Source of the DNA: Paraburkholderia sp. HP33-1
Lineage (GTDB): Bacteria; Pseudomonadota; Gammaproteobacteria; Burkholderiales; Burkholderiaceae
Assembly (NCBI RefSeq): GCF_021390595.1
Contig: NZ_JAJEJR010000003.1
Coordinates: 868,001 to 932,000, forward strand
Direction of reading: 5' to 3'
DNA: 64,000 bases
Below the pieces are notes generated by a model. The model was not told the DNA's origin and made no database searches. It saw only the letters and a program-made list of their open reading frames with translations. The translations under genes and the position numbers were made by a program. Below are positions 26,099 through 34,999 of this stretch, one piece after another. How positions within the stretch are numbered: the first letter of the stretch is position 1; each line of letters starts with the position of its first letter.

Positions 26099-27577
26099 AT
26101 GAATGATTCTGAGAGCCTCTTGTTTATTGAGGCAAACGCGGAAGCTGGCTACGTGTTCGACAACGGCGCCTGGCGCGCCGCACATGGGGGCACACGACAG
26201 GTATTCGAGCCCGCGACGGGGCTGCTGTTGCGCAAGAGCGGAATCGCCGATTCGGAGGACATGCGCGGAGCAATCGGACATGCCTATGCCGCTCAGGCCG
26301 GCTGGGCGGCAAAACATCCGCGAGAACGATCTGCCATGCTTCAGCGTTGTGCCCAATGGCTGGAGCACAACTGCGGACCGCTAGCGTTGGCAATTGCCCG
26401 GGAGACGGGCGGAACCTTGGCCAAAGGTCAGCGTGAAGTCAAGGAGGCTGCTTACTTGTGCCAGATCGCCGCCGGGTTGCCGATGCAGGCACAAGGCGAA
26501 GTACTGCCCAGCACCCCTGGTCGCATGTCTATCGCCAAACGTGTGCCGCACGGTGTGATCGGTGTGATTTCACCATTCAACGTTCCTCTGATTCTGGGTA
26601 TCCGCTCAGTTGCTCCGGCAATAGCATTGGGCAACTCAGTGGTGCTCAAGCCAGATCCGCGCACACCGTTTGCTGGCGGCGTCGTCATGGCCGAGATGTT
26701 CAGACACGCAGGGCTGCCGGCAGGCGTGTTCCAGATGTTGCCGGGCGATGCTGATGCCGGGGAGACCCTTGTTACGGATGACCGGGTACCTATGATTGCC
26801 TTCACCGGGTCGCCCGCCGTAGGTCGTCGTATCGGCGAGCTTGCAGGCAGGCACCTGAAGAAGGTTTCGCTGGAGCTTGGCGGCGCCAACAACCTTGTCA
26901 TACTCGAGGATGCCGACCTCGATGCCGCCGCGAGTGCTGCCGCGTTCGGCGCGTGGTTTCATCAGGGCCAGGTGTGCATGGCGAGCAATCGCGTCATTGT
27001 GCACGAGCAGGTCGCAGAAGCACTGAAGCAACGTCTCGTGCACAAGGCAAATCAATTGCGTGTGGGTGATGGAGCCAGTCCAGAGGTGGCCCTCGGCCCG
27101 CTTATTAACATGCGTCAGCTAGAACGATTTGATGGTCTCGTTAGAGATAGCGTCGCGGCAGGTGCTTCTCTTGACGCAGGCGGTAGCCACGAGGGACTCT
27201 TCTATAAGCCAACCGTACTCTCCGGCGTCAAACCTGGTATGCGTAGCTTCGATGAGGAGCCGTTCGGTCCAGTGGTTAATCTGATCAGCTTCCGCACTGA
27301 CGACGAGGCCGTCGCGCTGGCTAACAACAGCAGTGGGGGGCTGGCTGCAGCAGTCATAGGCCGCGACCTCGCACGCGCAATGGCTATCGGCGAGCGACTG
27401 AACGCCGGGATGATCCACATCAACGATCAAACCGTCAACAATGACGGCACGAACCCATTCGGTGGTCCTGGTCTCGGAGGCAACGGGACAGCAGTGGGCG
27501 GACCGGCTGATATTGACCAGTACACCCGCTGGCAATGGATGACCATTAAATCGGAAGTACCGAAGTACCCTTTCTGA
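26099..27577 (+). CDS. NAD(P)-dependent aromatic aldehyde dehydrogenase
   Basis: 492 residues of the ALDH superfamily, oxidising an aldehyde to the acid. Active-site residues are all present: Asn161 (SPFNVPL), Glu259 (LELGGANN) and the nucleophile Cys293 (HQGQVCMASNRV). The C-terminal region (NDQTVNNDGTNPFGG, then GNGTAVGGPADIDQYT) is typical of benzaldehyde and vanillin dehydrogenases. The start has AAGGAGA directly upstream. It is paired with an SDR alcohol dehydrogenase 186 bp downstream and divergent from the LysR regulator. The probable substrate is a hydroxybenzaldehyde that yields the acid entering the gentisate route. Confidence 0.9.
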   Translation: MNDSESLLFIEANAEAGYVFDNGAWRAAHGGTRQVFEPATGLLLRKSGIADSEDMRGAIGHAYAAQAGWAAKHPRERSAMLQRCAQWLEHNCGPLALAIARETGGTLAKGQREVKEAAYLCQIAAGLPMQAQGEVLPSTPGRMSIAKRVPHGVIGVISPFNVPLILGIRSVAPAIALGNSVVLKPDPRTPFAGGVVMAEMFRHAGLPAGVFQMLPGDADAGETLVTDDRVPMIAFTGSPAVGRRIGELAGRHLKKVSLELGGANNLVILEDADLDAAASAAAFGAWFHQGQVCMASNRVIVHEQVAEALKQRLVHKANQLRVGDGASPEVALGPLINMRQLERFDGLVRDSVAAGASLDAGGSHEGLFYKPTVLSGVKPGMRSFDEEPFGPVVNLISFRTDDEAVALANNSSGGLAAAVIGRDLARAMAIGERLNAGMIHINDQTVNNDGTNPFGGPGLGGNGTAVGGPADIDQYTRWQWMTIKSEVPKYPF

Positions 27578-27763
27578 AGATCATTGTCTTTTACGCCGTT
27601 CGCTACGGTAACAACACGCCGTAGCGCTCAAGGCAATGTCCGTTTTGACTTCGCTGTTCTGTGTGATTCCACGGCGTATGTAAATTGCACCGCCGTTCGG
27701 TCTCTTCAGCCACGCCCGTTTATCCCACGCACCGCATCCACATTTCTCAAGGAGACGCATACC

Positions 27764-28531
27764 ATGACGTTCCATGGCAAGACCGTTGTCGTTACAGGAG
27801 TCAGTTCCGGCATTGGTGCCGATACAGCAAAGCTCATGCGCTTGCAAGGCGCGAGAGTAATTGGTATCGATCGCAATAGTCCGACGCTTTCCCTCGATGG
27901 CTTCGTCAGGGCCGATCTTTCGGAAAAGGCGGCGATCGACGACGCCATTGCGATGCTTCCCGACCACGTGGATGCCCTCGCCAATATTGCCGGTGTACCA
28001 GGAACAGTGCCGGCTGATACGGTGGCTCGCGTCAACTTCCTCGGCCTGCGGCATCTGACTCTGAAACTCATCGAACGGATGCCGGAAGGGGCAGCCGTCG
28101 TCAATATATCCTCGGCCCTGGGCAGGCAGTGGGCTGATCGTCTTCCCGAGCATCGTGCACTTGCCGAGACACCGAGCTTTGAAGCAGGGCTTGCCTGGCT
28201 CACGGATTATCCTCCGCCGCAAGATACCTACTACCAGTACATGAAGGAGGCTCTGATTGTGTGGACGCTAACGCAATCCCAAAAAATATATCTCGAGCGA
28301 GGTATCCGGGTGAACTGCGTCGCACCTGGAGCTGTTTTTACACCTATTCTCGGCAATTTTGTACAAATGCTTGGTCAGGATCACGTCGCTAAAGAGGCAG
28401 GGCGCGTCAAGCGTCCGGCATTTAGCGATGAGATTGCGTCGGTGGTCGCGTTCCTTTGCAGTGACGCCGCACGCGGGATTTCAGGTGTCAATTTGCCCGT
28501 GGACGGTGGCCTGTCGTCGACGTACATCTAG
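27764..28531 (+). CDS. Short-chain dehydrogenase, coniferyl/benzyl alcohol dehydrogenase-like
   Basis: 255 residues of classical SDR. The cofactor motif is TGVSSGIG (TVVVTGVSSGIGADTAKLM), the NAG-type motif is NIAGVPG, the catalytic serine lies in VVNISSALG and the catalytic pair is Y-x-x-x-K in YYQYMKEAL. The C-terminus PVDGGLSSTYI is usual. The internal loop and DALANIAGVPGT pattern resemble coniferyl-alcohol dehydrogenases. The ATG at 27764 has AAGGAGACGCATACC in front; a longer upstream reading lacks any such signal. Likely oxidises an aryl alcohol to the aldehyde used by the preceding dehydrogenase. Confidence 0.87.
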   Translation: MTFHGKTVVVTGVSSGIGADTAKLMRLQGARVIGIDRNSPTLSLDGFVRADLSEKAAIDDAIAMLPDHVDALANIAGVPGTVPADTVARVNFLGLRHLTLKLIERMPEGAAVVNISSALGRQWADRLPEHRALAETPSFEAGLAWLTDYPPPQDTYYQYMKEALIVWTLTQSQKIYLERGIRVNCVAPGAVFTPILGNFVQMLGQDHVAKEAGRVKRPAFSDEIASVVAFLCSDAARGISGVNLPVDGGLSSTYI

Positions 28532-28851
28532 CTGCCAGTCTGGTGCGCCCAATTTTGCGCGGCGTATTTCTGCAATCTTCAGGCAAAGCGGAAGCTGTGC
28601 CGAGCGGAAGAAAAGATGTGAAGACCTCGGTCCGCTAAAAATCAATATTGTCTTATGGCGGAAGACACGCGGTGCCACCGCGTGTCGCGCCGGTCAGTGA
28701 AAAGAATAAAAACCGAAGACGGCGAATATTGATGATTTAGACAACACACAGCAAGTTTGCGTTGGCGCAAGCGTGCCAACGCGGGTATGAGAGATTTCCG
28801 ACGTCAAGGATTCGATCCGACCGCTTCGAGTGAACGCAGAATGCGATTTCG
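28532..28851. other. Convergent intergenic region
   Basis: Between the plus-strand SDR gene and the minus-strand transporter gene. It contains one perfect hairpin (listed separately) and no gene. Confidence 0.4.
28664..28686. terminator. Hairpin between convergent genes
   Basis: GACACGCGGT (28664-28673) pairs perfectly with ACCGCGTGTC (28677-28686) around a 3-nt loop. It sits between the two convergent stops and may terminate both transcripts. There is no clean T run on either side. Confidence 0.55.
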
Positions 28852-30111
28852 TCACCGGGCAGGCGTGTAGAGCACCTTGTTTTCCATCGCATCGCTATCG
28901 CGCCGCCTGCCTGGTGCCGTCTCTCGGAGAAAGACGGACATTATGAGCGCAAGACCGGCTGATCCCGATGCAATCAGGAAAGGCGCCGTTGGGCCATACC
29001 AATCAGCGGCATACCCCGCTATCGTGGGAGAGAGGAAGCCACCAATAACCTCTCCAACGCCAATCACGGAGGCGACTGTCCTGCCTATGGCGTGCTGAGA
29101 AACGCTTTCGGCTGGAATCGTTGCGAGGAATATAGGCGAGCAACCGTAACCTAGATAGGTCACGAAAACCGCGATACAAAGCACGGGGAGCGAGCCGTTC
29201 AGGAAGCCGATGACCATCGGCGCGCAGGCGGCAACCGCCGAAAATGCAATCAGAGTAGGCTTGCGCCCGATCCGGTCAGAGAGCGCCGGTACCGCGAATC
29301 CCGAGATTACGCTCGAAACGCCGATCGTGGTCATGAAAACACTCATTGCAGTCGGGGAGAAGTGTCGTTTCTCAATCAGATACGCGGGGCCGAACGCAAT
29401 GATGGCGAGGAACCACGTTATGAAAAGACAGCTCATGATCATGCAGATGAGAATATTCCTGTTGCCCAGTGCGTGCCTGAGCGAACTCGTTTGATCCGTG
29501 CTCGAAACGTCGAGTTTATGATGCGCAGTGTCGCCGGGTTCGCGAATGCAGATCGACAAGAACAGTACGAGTACCAAACCCGGCACTCCAGCGCAATAGA
29601 ATGCAAAACGCCATCCATGTGAGCTCGCCAAAGGTACGATTACCGCAGGCGCCAGAACGGAGCCGAGTAACCCGACTGCGGAGGCTTGAATGAAGCCCAT
29701 GTTGAAGCCGCGTCGTGAAGGGCTCGATGCAAACGCCATCAATGACTGGCTGATCGGAAGAACGGGGCCTTCGGCAAAGCCCATCAACGCACGCGCGAGT
29801 ACCAGAGCCGAAAATGTGCCGGCGAGGCCCGACGAAATCGAGCAGAGGGAGAAGACAAGAACCGCCACGATCAGTACCGGCTTACGGCGGCGCCTCTTGT
29901 CCGCATACGCCCCGAGCGCAACGCCTGAAACCGCCCAGGTTAGTGCGAGGGCAGACGTAACGATGCCTATTCTCGCATTCGTTAGCGCGAAGGCGTCGTG
30001 CATGAATGGAAACAGGAAATTGATAGAAAGTCGATCGAAGAATACCGAACCAACGGTAAAAAATAGAAGTATAACTAACAGATTTTCGTATCTACGATCT
30101 TTCGATTGCAT
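28852..30111 (-). CDS. MFS transporter, probable aromatic acid importer
   Basis: 419 residues with 12 predicted membrane helices. The MFS signature loop after TM2 is GAYADKRRRRKPVLI, and its duplicate in the second half is ALSDRIGRKPTLI. The N-terminus shows the D/R pattern FFDRLSINFLFPFM often seen in ACS/AAHS carriers. AAGGAGA precedes the ATG. It stands between the alcohol/aldehyde dehydrogenase pair and a porin gene, so import of the aromatic substrate across the inner membrane is the natural guess. Substrate specificity is inference. Confidence 0.85.
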   Translation of the reverse strand: MQSKDRRYENLLVILLFFTVGSVFFDRLSINFLFPFMHDAFALTNARIGIVTSALALTWAVSGVALGAYADKRRRRKPVLIVAVLVFSLCSISSGLAGTFSALVLARALMGFAEGPVLPISQSLMAFASSPSRRGFNMGFIQASAVGLLGSVLAPAVIVPLASSHGWRFAFYCAGVPGLVLVLFLSICIREPGDTAHHKLDVSSTDQTSSLRHALGNRNILICMIMSCLFITWFLAIIAFGPAYLIEKRHFSPTAMSVFMTTIGVSSVISGFAVPALSDRIGRKPTLIAFSAVAACAPMVIGFLNGSLPVLCIAVFVTYLGYGCSPIFLATIPAESVSQHAIGRTVASVIGVGEVIGGFLSPTIAGYAADWYGPTAPFLIASGSAGLALIMSVFLRETAPGRRRDSDAMENKVLYTPAR

Positions 30112-30277
30112 GACGTGTCTCCTTTGGTTTCGCTACGCATGACACTTGCCGCTTTCTTTCCGTCATGGGGATCAGGCGGGTATCGCAAGCGTCGGATATC
30201 GAGAGTGGCAGGATTCGAGCCTTTGATCTGAGAGCGGCCGCTCTTCGGCTATTCGGATAAAAAAACTCGCGGGAAGG

Positions 30278-31351
30278 CTAGAATAAGTGTGAAACACCGA
30301 TATCAAAGCCAATCGTCGTACCGGAAACACCATACAGAGCGCCGCTTACTGAGAGGCCGGAGTTCATGGAACCTCGGTTGTGAACTGCGCCGAGCTGTCC
30401 GTACAAGGTCGTGCGCTTGGACAGGAAATACCTCGTCCCGATGGCGCCCATTACGGAGCGATTTGCGTGATCGTTCTGATCCGTGGTCAGGTAGACGCCG
30501 GCGTCCAGGGCTAACTGATGAGTGGCCTGGAATTGCAGGCCAAGGCTATACACATAGTTGTTGAACGAATTTGCGACGTTATAGTTCACGACAGCAGCCG
30601 ATGCACTCAGCTTGCCGAAGCTGTAGGACGCACCAATCTCGCGTCCGACAAACTCTAGCGTGGTCGGAAGTGGTGTATTTACCGTACCGCCGGCGTTGCC
30701 GTCGTAAAAGGCGGCGTTGATGAGCAACGATCCATTGGTGTATCGCAGACTCGCCGAACACTGTCTTCCGGCCTGAAAGTTGCCGGCTTCACCGCCCAGC
30801 GCGAGCATAACGCTTCCCTGGAAGCCATATAGATCCGGGCTTGTGTACGAAATCGCATTCGCATTAAAGGCGCCGGTAGCTATCACATTGTCGGCATAGA
30901 CAACCAGTGCGCTTCCGAAGTTTGAGTAGCTGCGCGGATCTGTCGCGAAGATTGCATTGAAGAACGATGAGAACTGCAGGCCTGCTTTGAAATCTCCGAA
31001 GTTACCTGACAGGTCAACCCACGCCTGGCGGCCAAACAGATGACCATTTGAGTCGTTGAACCCGCCATTTGCCACGCTAATGCCGCTTTCAAGCTTGAAC
31101 GTTGCCTTTACGCCGTTGCCGAGATCCTCGGTGCCAGTGAGACCAAACTGGCTAGGCAGCAGGCCGCTGTCGATCAACGCCAAGGTCTTACCGCTGCTAT
31201 CACGTCCTTGTGCATCAAATGTCTTGTTGGTGAACTGAAGTCCACTATCGACGATGCCATACAGTGTGACGCTACTTTGCGCGTACGATGTCCCGGCCGC
31301 AAATAAAATTATCAATAGTATTGCGAACTGAATTGCGCCGTTGCATTTCAC
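30278..31351 (-). CDS. Outer-membrane porin (Burkholderia OmpC-like)
   Basis: 357 residues. The signal peptide ends at TSYAQ, the mature start SSVTLYGIVDSGLQFTN is diagnostic for burkholderial general porins, and the barrel ends in IGFDIGVSHLF with the terminal phenylalanine. The gene starts with GTG at 31351 with AGGAG well placed upstream. Together with the MFS gene it could provide the outer-membrane step for uptake of the aromatic substrate; the two genes are 166 bp apart on the same strand. Confidence 0.9.
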   Translation of the reverse strand: MKCNGAIQFAILLIILFAAGTSYAQSSVTLYGIVDSGLQFTNKTFDAQGRDSSGKTLALIDSGLLPSQFGLTGTEDLGNGVKATFKLESGISVANGGFNDSNGHLFGRQAWVDLSGNFGDFKAGLQFSSFFNAIFATDPRSYSNFGSALVVYADNVIATGAFNANAISYTSPDLYGFQGSVMLALGGEAGNFQAGRQCSASLRYTNGSLLINAAFYDGNAGGTVNTPLPTTLEFVGREIGASYSFGKLSASAAVVNYNVANSFNNYVYSLGLQFQATHQLALDAGVYLTTDQNDHANRSVMGAIGTRYFLSKRTTLYGQLGAVHNRGSMNSGLSVSGALYGVSGTTIGFDIGVSHLF

Positions 31352-31932
31352 GTTGAGTCTCCTAGTGTAATTGTTTGTGACTTCATTTGCCGCGCTCCCT
31401 ATCCCGGAGCTTTTTGAGGCGGCGTTTTCGATGGAGGTTGCTTTGATCCGGCGGTGGGCCGCAACAGTTCGCCCGTAGTTAGGTAAATCGGTACTATCGA
31501 GTACGCGATAAGGACTATTTGGGGATCGTGCTATTGAGAATCTGTGCGACCCTTCATGAGCGGATCGTAACCGCTAGGTTGCTGAGCTGGCGGGAAGGAA
31601 ACACATCGTCCCGATAATGGAACGATCGAGCGTCAATGCGCCGACTAGCTGCACTTTGTTCAGAGGTGACTCAGATCGGCGTGGACTGCGACGCGGTTGG
31701 CTGAACGGTTCCGGCCAGGTGGGATTGCCGGGAAGTAGGGTGTCAGCAGAGGAGGATTGACCGGTCCAGGTCGCAATCAATGCACGAGAATGCAATGTAT
31801 TGACCTGATTCGCGCGGTGAACGCGCGGCGATGCGTTTCCCGTAGCTTGCGGAACGCAGGTTCAGGCTTGAATATTCCAGGGCGGCGACAGCGTCGGGAG
31901 CGTTCCGTCCGCGCGGAGAAATCGGCCGAATT
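31352..31932. other. Intergenic, no supported gene
   Basis: About 580 bases upstream of the porin gene and downstream of the LacI-type gene. It should contain the porin promoter. A 73-codon minus-strand frame at 31574-31795 was not recognised and is not accepted. Confidence 0.4.
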
Positions 31933-33006
31933 CTAGATTTGCGGCCACTCTTCCTGGGTGCGATTCACGTGGCGGCGCCCACGCTTCTTAAGCGCCTCAG
32001 GTGGCCGCCCGGTCGAGTCGCGCACAACCAATTCAGCGGGTGCGGTCATGCGAACGGTCGAGTCTTCGGTGCCCTTGATGCTTGCAAGTAGTGTACTAAC
32101 TGCGGTTCGCGCCATCTGCTGGAACGGCTGCCTGATTGTAGTCAGTGGAGGGTGAACCTGGGCGGCCATGGGGATGTCGTCGAATCCGATTACCGATACG
32201 TCATTTGGCACGCGCAAACCAGCTTCACGCACGGCAGCAATTACACCAAACGCACTGAGGTCGTTAGCAGCGAAGATTGCGGTAGGTGGATTGGGAAGAC
32301 TCAAAAGGCGAGATGCTGCTTCGAAGGCCTTGAGCTGCGATAAGTCGCCGGCTTCTATCAGTTCGGGATCGTTCGCGAGACCGAGGCGTTCGACGGTGTC
32401 TGAGTATGCTCTTCGGCGATCCTTTACGCCTTCGATCAATTCGTCGCCTGAGATGAAGGCGATGCGCTGATGGCCAAGGTTAGCGAGATGTTCGACTGCG
32501 AGCACCGCACCACCGTAGCTATCGACTGATATGGAAGGGAAATTGGATAGTGACCCGCGTTGATCAATTGAAACCACAGGCACGTGCGCTGCTACGAGAG
32601 CCTCGGAATACGCTGAGTCTCGAGGAAGGATGGCAACGACCCCATCCGCAAACTGCTGAAGCATGCTGATCAGGCTGCGGTGTGTGTGCCGGTCTTCGTC
32701 AAATATCGTATAGACCAGTGTCTCGTAGCCAACCGCCCGGGCCGCGCGACCGACGCCCAGTATCAGTTCACTGGCGAACTGATTGTCCAGCATCGGAGTG
32801 ATGATTCCAATGATGCCATTGCGGGCTCCCGACAGCTTTTGAGCGCTGCGATTTGCTACGTAGCCAATATCAGAAGCAACCCTCAATACCAGGTCCCGCG
32901 TTTCCGGCGACACATCACGGCGGTCGTTGAGTGCACGGGAAGCGGTCATCTGCGACACCCCGGCGATCTTTGCAACGTCTGCGAGGGTGGGGTTTTGCTT
33001 GCTCAT
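31933..33006 (-). CDS. LacI-family regulator of the glycoside operon
   Basis: 357 residues. The start at 33006 puts the DNA-binding helix at the N-terminus as usual (TLADVAKIAGVSQMTASRAL), with the hinge helix NRSAQKLSGARNG. The sugar-binding core follows, with typical motifs IDQRGSL, AIFAANDLSAFGVIAAV and DVSVIGFDDIPMA. It is divergent from the ABC importer operon, with 658 bp between the starts. The effector is probably a disaccharide or the sugar released by the GH3 enzyme. Two TACCGGTA palindromes in the intergenic region are candidate operators. Confidence 0.9.
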   Translation of the reverse strand: MSKQNPTLADVAKIAGVSQMTASRALNDRRDVSPETRDLVLRVASDIGYVANRSAQKLSGARNGIIGIITPMLDNQFASELILGVGRAARAVGYETLVYTIFDEDRHTHRSLISMLQQFADGVVAILPRDSAYSEALVAAHVPVVSIDQRGSLSNFPSISVDSYGGAVLAVEHLANLGHQRIAFISGDELIEGVKDRRRAYSDTVERLGLANDPELIEAGDLSQLKAFEAASRLLSLPNPPTAIFAANDLSAFGVIAAVREAGLRVPNDVSVIGFDDIPMAAQVHPPLTTIRQPFQQMARTAVSTLLASIKGTEDSTVRMTAPAELVVRDSTGRPPEALKKRGRRHVNRTQEEWPQI

Positions 33007-33067
33007 AGCTCGATGAAATCCAGAAAACGTAGCGGCTGGAGGCAAATTACGCCCGACGAACCGATGC

Positions 33068-33075
33068 TACCGGTA
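33068..33075. promoter_or_regulatory. Candidate LacI-type operator, copy 1 (TACCGGTA)
   Basis: A perfect 8-bp palindrome TACCGGTA with a central CG, as in LacI-family sites, lies 62 bp upstream of the regulator start. An identical copy lies 245 bp away nearer the importer genes. Confidence 0.45.
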
Positions 33076-33312
33076 TAAAGCCGTTAATTTCGGTGCAACG
33101 GCGGCTTGTCTAACAGTATTTTAACAGCAGTTTGGAGTGGTCTGCTGTTTGTGACACACGCTCTTCCAGATATCAGAGTAGCGTATGTTATCTGCTTAAC
33201 ACGGCCTGTGTCGTTGCCCCACGGGCTTCCGGCAACCTTCTTTTCCACAGCTGGTGGGTTAACCCTCATAGCATCTCAAGTGCCGTCAAACTACGATTCT
33301 TACCGTTAGCGT

Positions 33313-33320
33313 TACCGGTA
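33313..33320. promoter_or_regulatory. Candidate LacI-type operator, copy 2 (TACCGGTA)
   Basis: Second exact copy of TACCGGTA, about 345 bp upstream of the solute-binding protein gene and within GTTACCGGTACG. The pair could allow looping or joint control of both divergent transcripts. Confidence 0.45.
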
Positions 33321-33664
33321 CGAATTCGCGGCTCACTTCATTCGTTGGAACTGACCGGATGTCACGACCGGGCGAAAAACCTTTCGGGTCGTCGGGACGA
33401 CTCGCTGAATGTGCTGGCACGACGACGGGTAGCGCCCTGGTGGACAAGTCGCTCGGGAACAATCTGGCGGGCAGCAAGTTCCAGCAACCGCGCAGCGGTC
33501 GGAGTGGCGGGCAAACCGGCATAGGGAAAGAAAGCGCAAGTTCCTGTTTTTAGTTTCGTCAGAAACGAGCTTCGTTGTTTGAAAGCACAGAGAAGCACCG
33601 TCCAGTTTGGAGGAACCGGTGGCGCTGCCGTCGGGGATTATTTAAACAAGAGGAGGAGCACAGC
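33321..33664. other. Leader region of the ABC operon, no supported gene
   Basis: 340 bases between the second palindrome and the solute-binding protein gene. No gene recognised; the promoter and leader of the operon are expected here. Confidence 0.35.
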
Positions 33665-34933
33665 ATGAAGCTTAAGTTCAAGAATCGCTGCGTCGCAGCC
33701 GCGGCGGTGATTCTGTCGTTACCGGTGATGTCGGCTATGGCGGACACCACCATTCACATCCTCAGGGCAGAGGTGCCAGGCAACGAAAAAGCAATCTACA
33801 ACGAGGCGATCGCGGAGTTCGAAAAGGCGCATTCTGGGGACAAAGTTCACATCAGCTATCTCGCTAACGAAGCGTACAAACAGAAGCTGACTACACTGCT
33901 TCAGTCTAACGACAGGCCGGACATTATCTTCAGTTGGGGCGGTGGTGTACTCGCTGATCAGGCTCAGTCTGGTGTTCTTCAGGACATCACGGGGAAGATG
34001 ACGGGCCCGTGGGCCGCTAGTTTTTCGCCGGCGAGTGTGGGGGCGTTCAAAGTCGACAACAAGCTTTACGGCATCCCGCTGGGAACAAGCGAAGTAGTCT
34101 TTTGGGTAAACAAGACGCTCGCTGCGAAGGCAGGAATTGACTACAAGGCTATCAAAACGTGGCCGGATTTCCTGAACGCAGTGAAGACGGCCAAAGCTGC
34201 TGGAGTTACGCCGATCATGGTCGGTGGAAAGGACAAATGGCCCCTTCATTTTTACTATAGCTATCTGATGCTGCGTGAGGCAGGGAAGTCGGGAATGACG
34301 GCTGCCTTCAAGGGGAATGGAAAGGGATTCGCTGCGCCGGCGTTTGTCAAAGCTGGAAGCGATTTCAAGCAACTCGTCGACCTGAACCCGTTCGAGCGTG
34401 GTTTCATGAGCCTGACTTTCGAGCAAGCCAGTGGCCAATTTGGGGACGGCAAGGCCGTCTTTCACTTGATGGGTGATTGGGACTATGGCACCCAGAAGGC
34501 GAATTCGGCTAACGGCAAAGGCATCGCGGACGAGAATCTCGACACCATTCGCTTTCCGATGGTTCCAGGTGGAGCCGGGGAATATACGGATACCTTCGGG
34601 GGGATCACAGGCTGGGCTGTCGTAAAGGACGCAAAGCCCGAAGCAGTGGAGTTTCTTAAGGTCCTGAGTAGCTTGAAGTACCAGGAGGCGGGCGCGGCCG
34701 AAGGCAGCTTTATCCCTGTCGTGAAGGGTGCCGACACTTCACTGAAAAAGCCATTTTTCCAGGCTATGGCCAAGGATATAAGCGTGTCCACGTATCACCA
34801 GAACTTTCTCAACGAGGCGCTGGGCGCTAATGCAGGCGAGGTATTCGACGACGCTGCCGCCGACCTCGCGCAGGGCGTAACTTCACCGCAGAAGGCTGCT
34901 GACAGCATCCAGAGCGCGTGGTCGATGCGCTGA
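33665..34933 (+). CDS. ABC sugar importer, extracytoplasmic solute-binding protein
   Basis: 422 residues, cluster-B sugar-binding protein. The signal peptide is cleaved after SAMA (residue 26). The mature protein has the expected pattern: YNEAIAEFEKAHSGDKV, PDIIFSWGGGVLADQAQSG, YGIPLGTSEVVFWVNKTL and FGGITGWAVVKDAKPEAVEF. The ATG at 33665 follows a strong GAGGAGGAG site; an upstream frame extension is not used. First gene of an importer operon with two permeases and an ATPase. Ligand is probably a beta-linked oligosaccharide given the GH3 gene downstream. Confidence 0.92.
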   Translation: MKLKFKNRCVAAAAVILSLPVMSAMADTTIHILRAEVPGNEKAIYNEAIAEFEKAHSGDKVHISYLANEAYKQKLTTLLQSNDRPDIIFSWGGGVLADQAQSGVLQDITGKMTGPWAASFSPASVGAFKVDNKLYGIPLGTSEVVFWVNKTLAAKAGIDYKAIKTWPDFLNAVKTAKAAGVTPIMVGGKDKWPLHFYYSYLMLREAGKSGMTAAFKGNGKGFAAPAFVKAGSDFKQLVDLNPFERGFMSLTFEQASGQFGDGKAVFHLMGDWDYGTQKANSANGKGIADENLDTIRFPMVPGGAGEYTDTFGGITGWAVVKDAKPEAVEFLKVLSSLKYQEAGAAEGSFIPVVKGADTSLKKPFFQAMAKDISVSTYHQNFLNEALGANAGEVFDDAAADLAQGVTSPQKAADSIQSAWSMR

Positions 34934-34999
34934 TGGAAACGACGCCAAGGTGCACCCGCCACTTGGCGTCTACTCCACTCAACACTCAGGACAGGTCAG

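Noticed and set aside
31574..31795. 73-codon minus-strand frame upstream of the porin gene
   Set aside because: No ribosome site and no recognisable motif; it lies where the porin promoter is expected.
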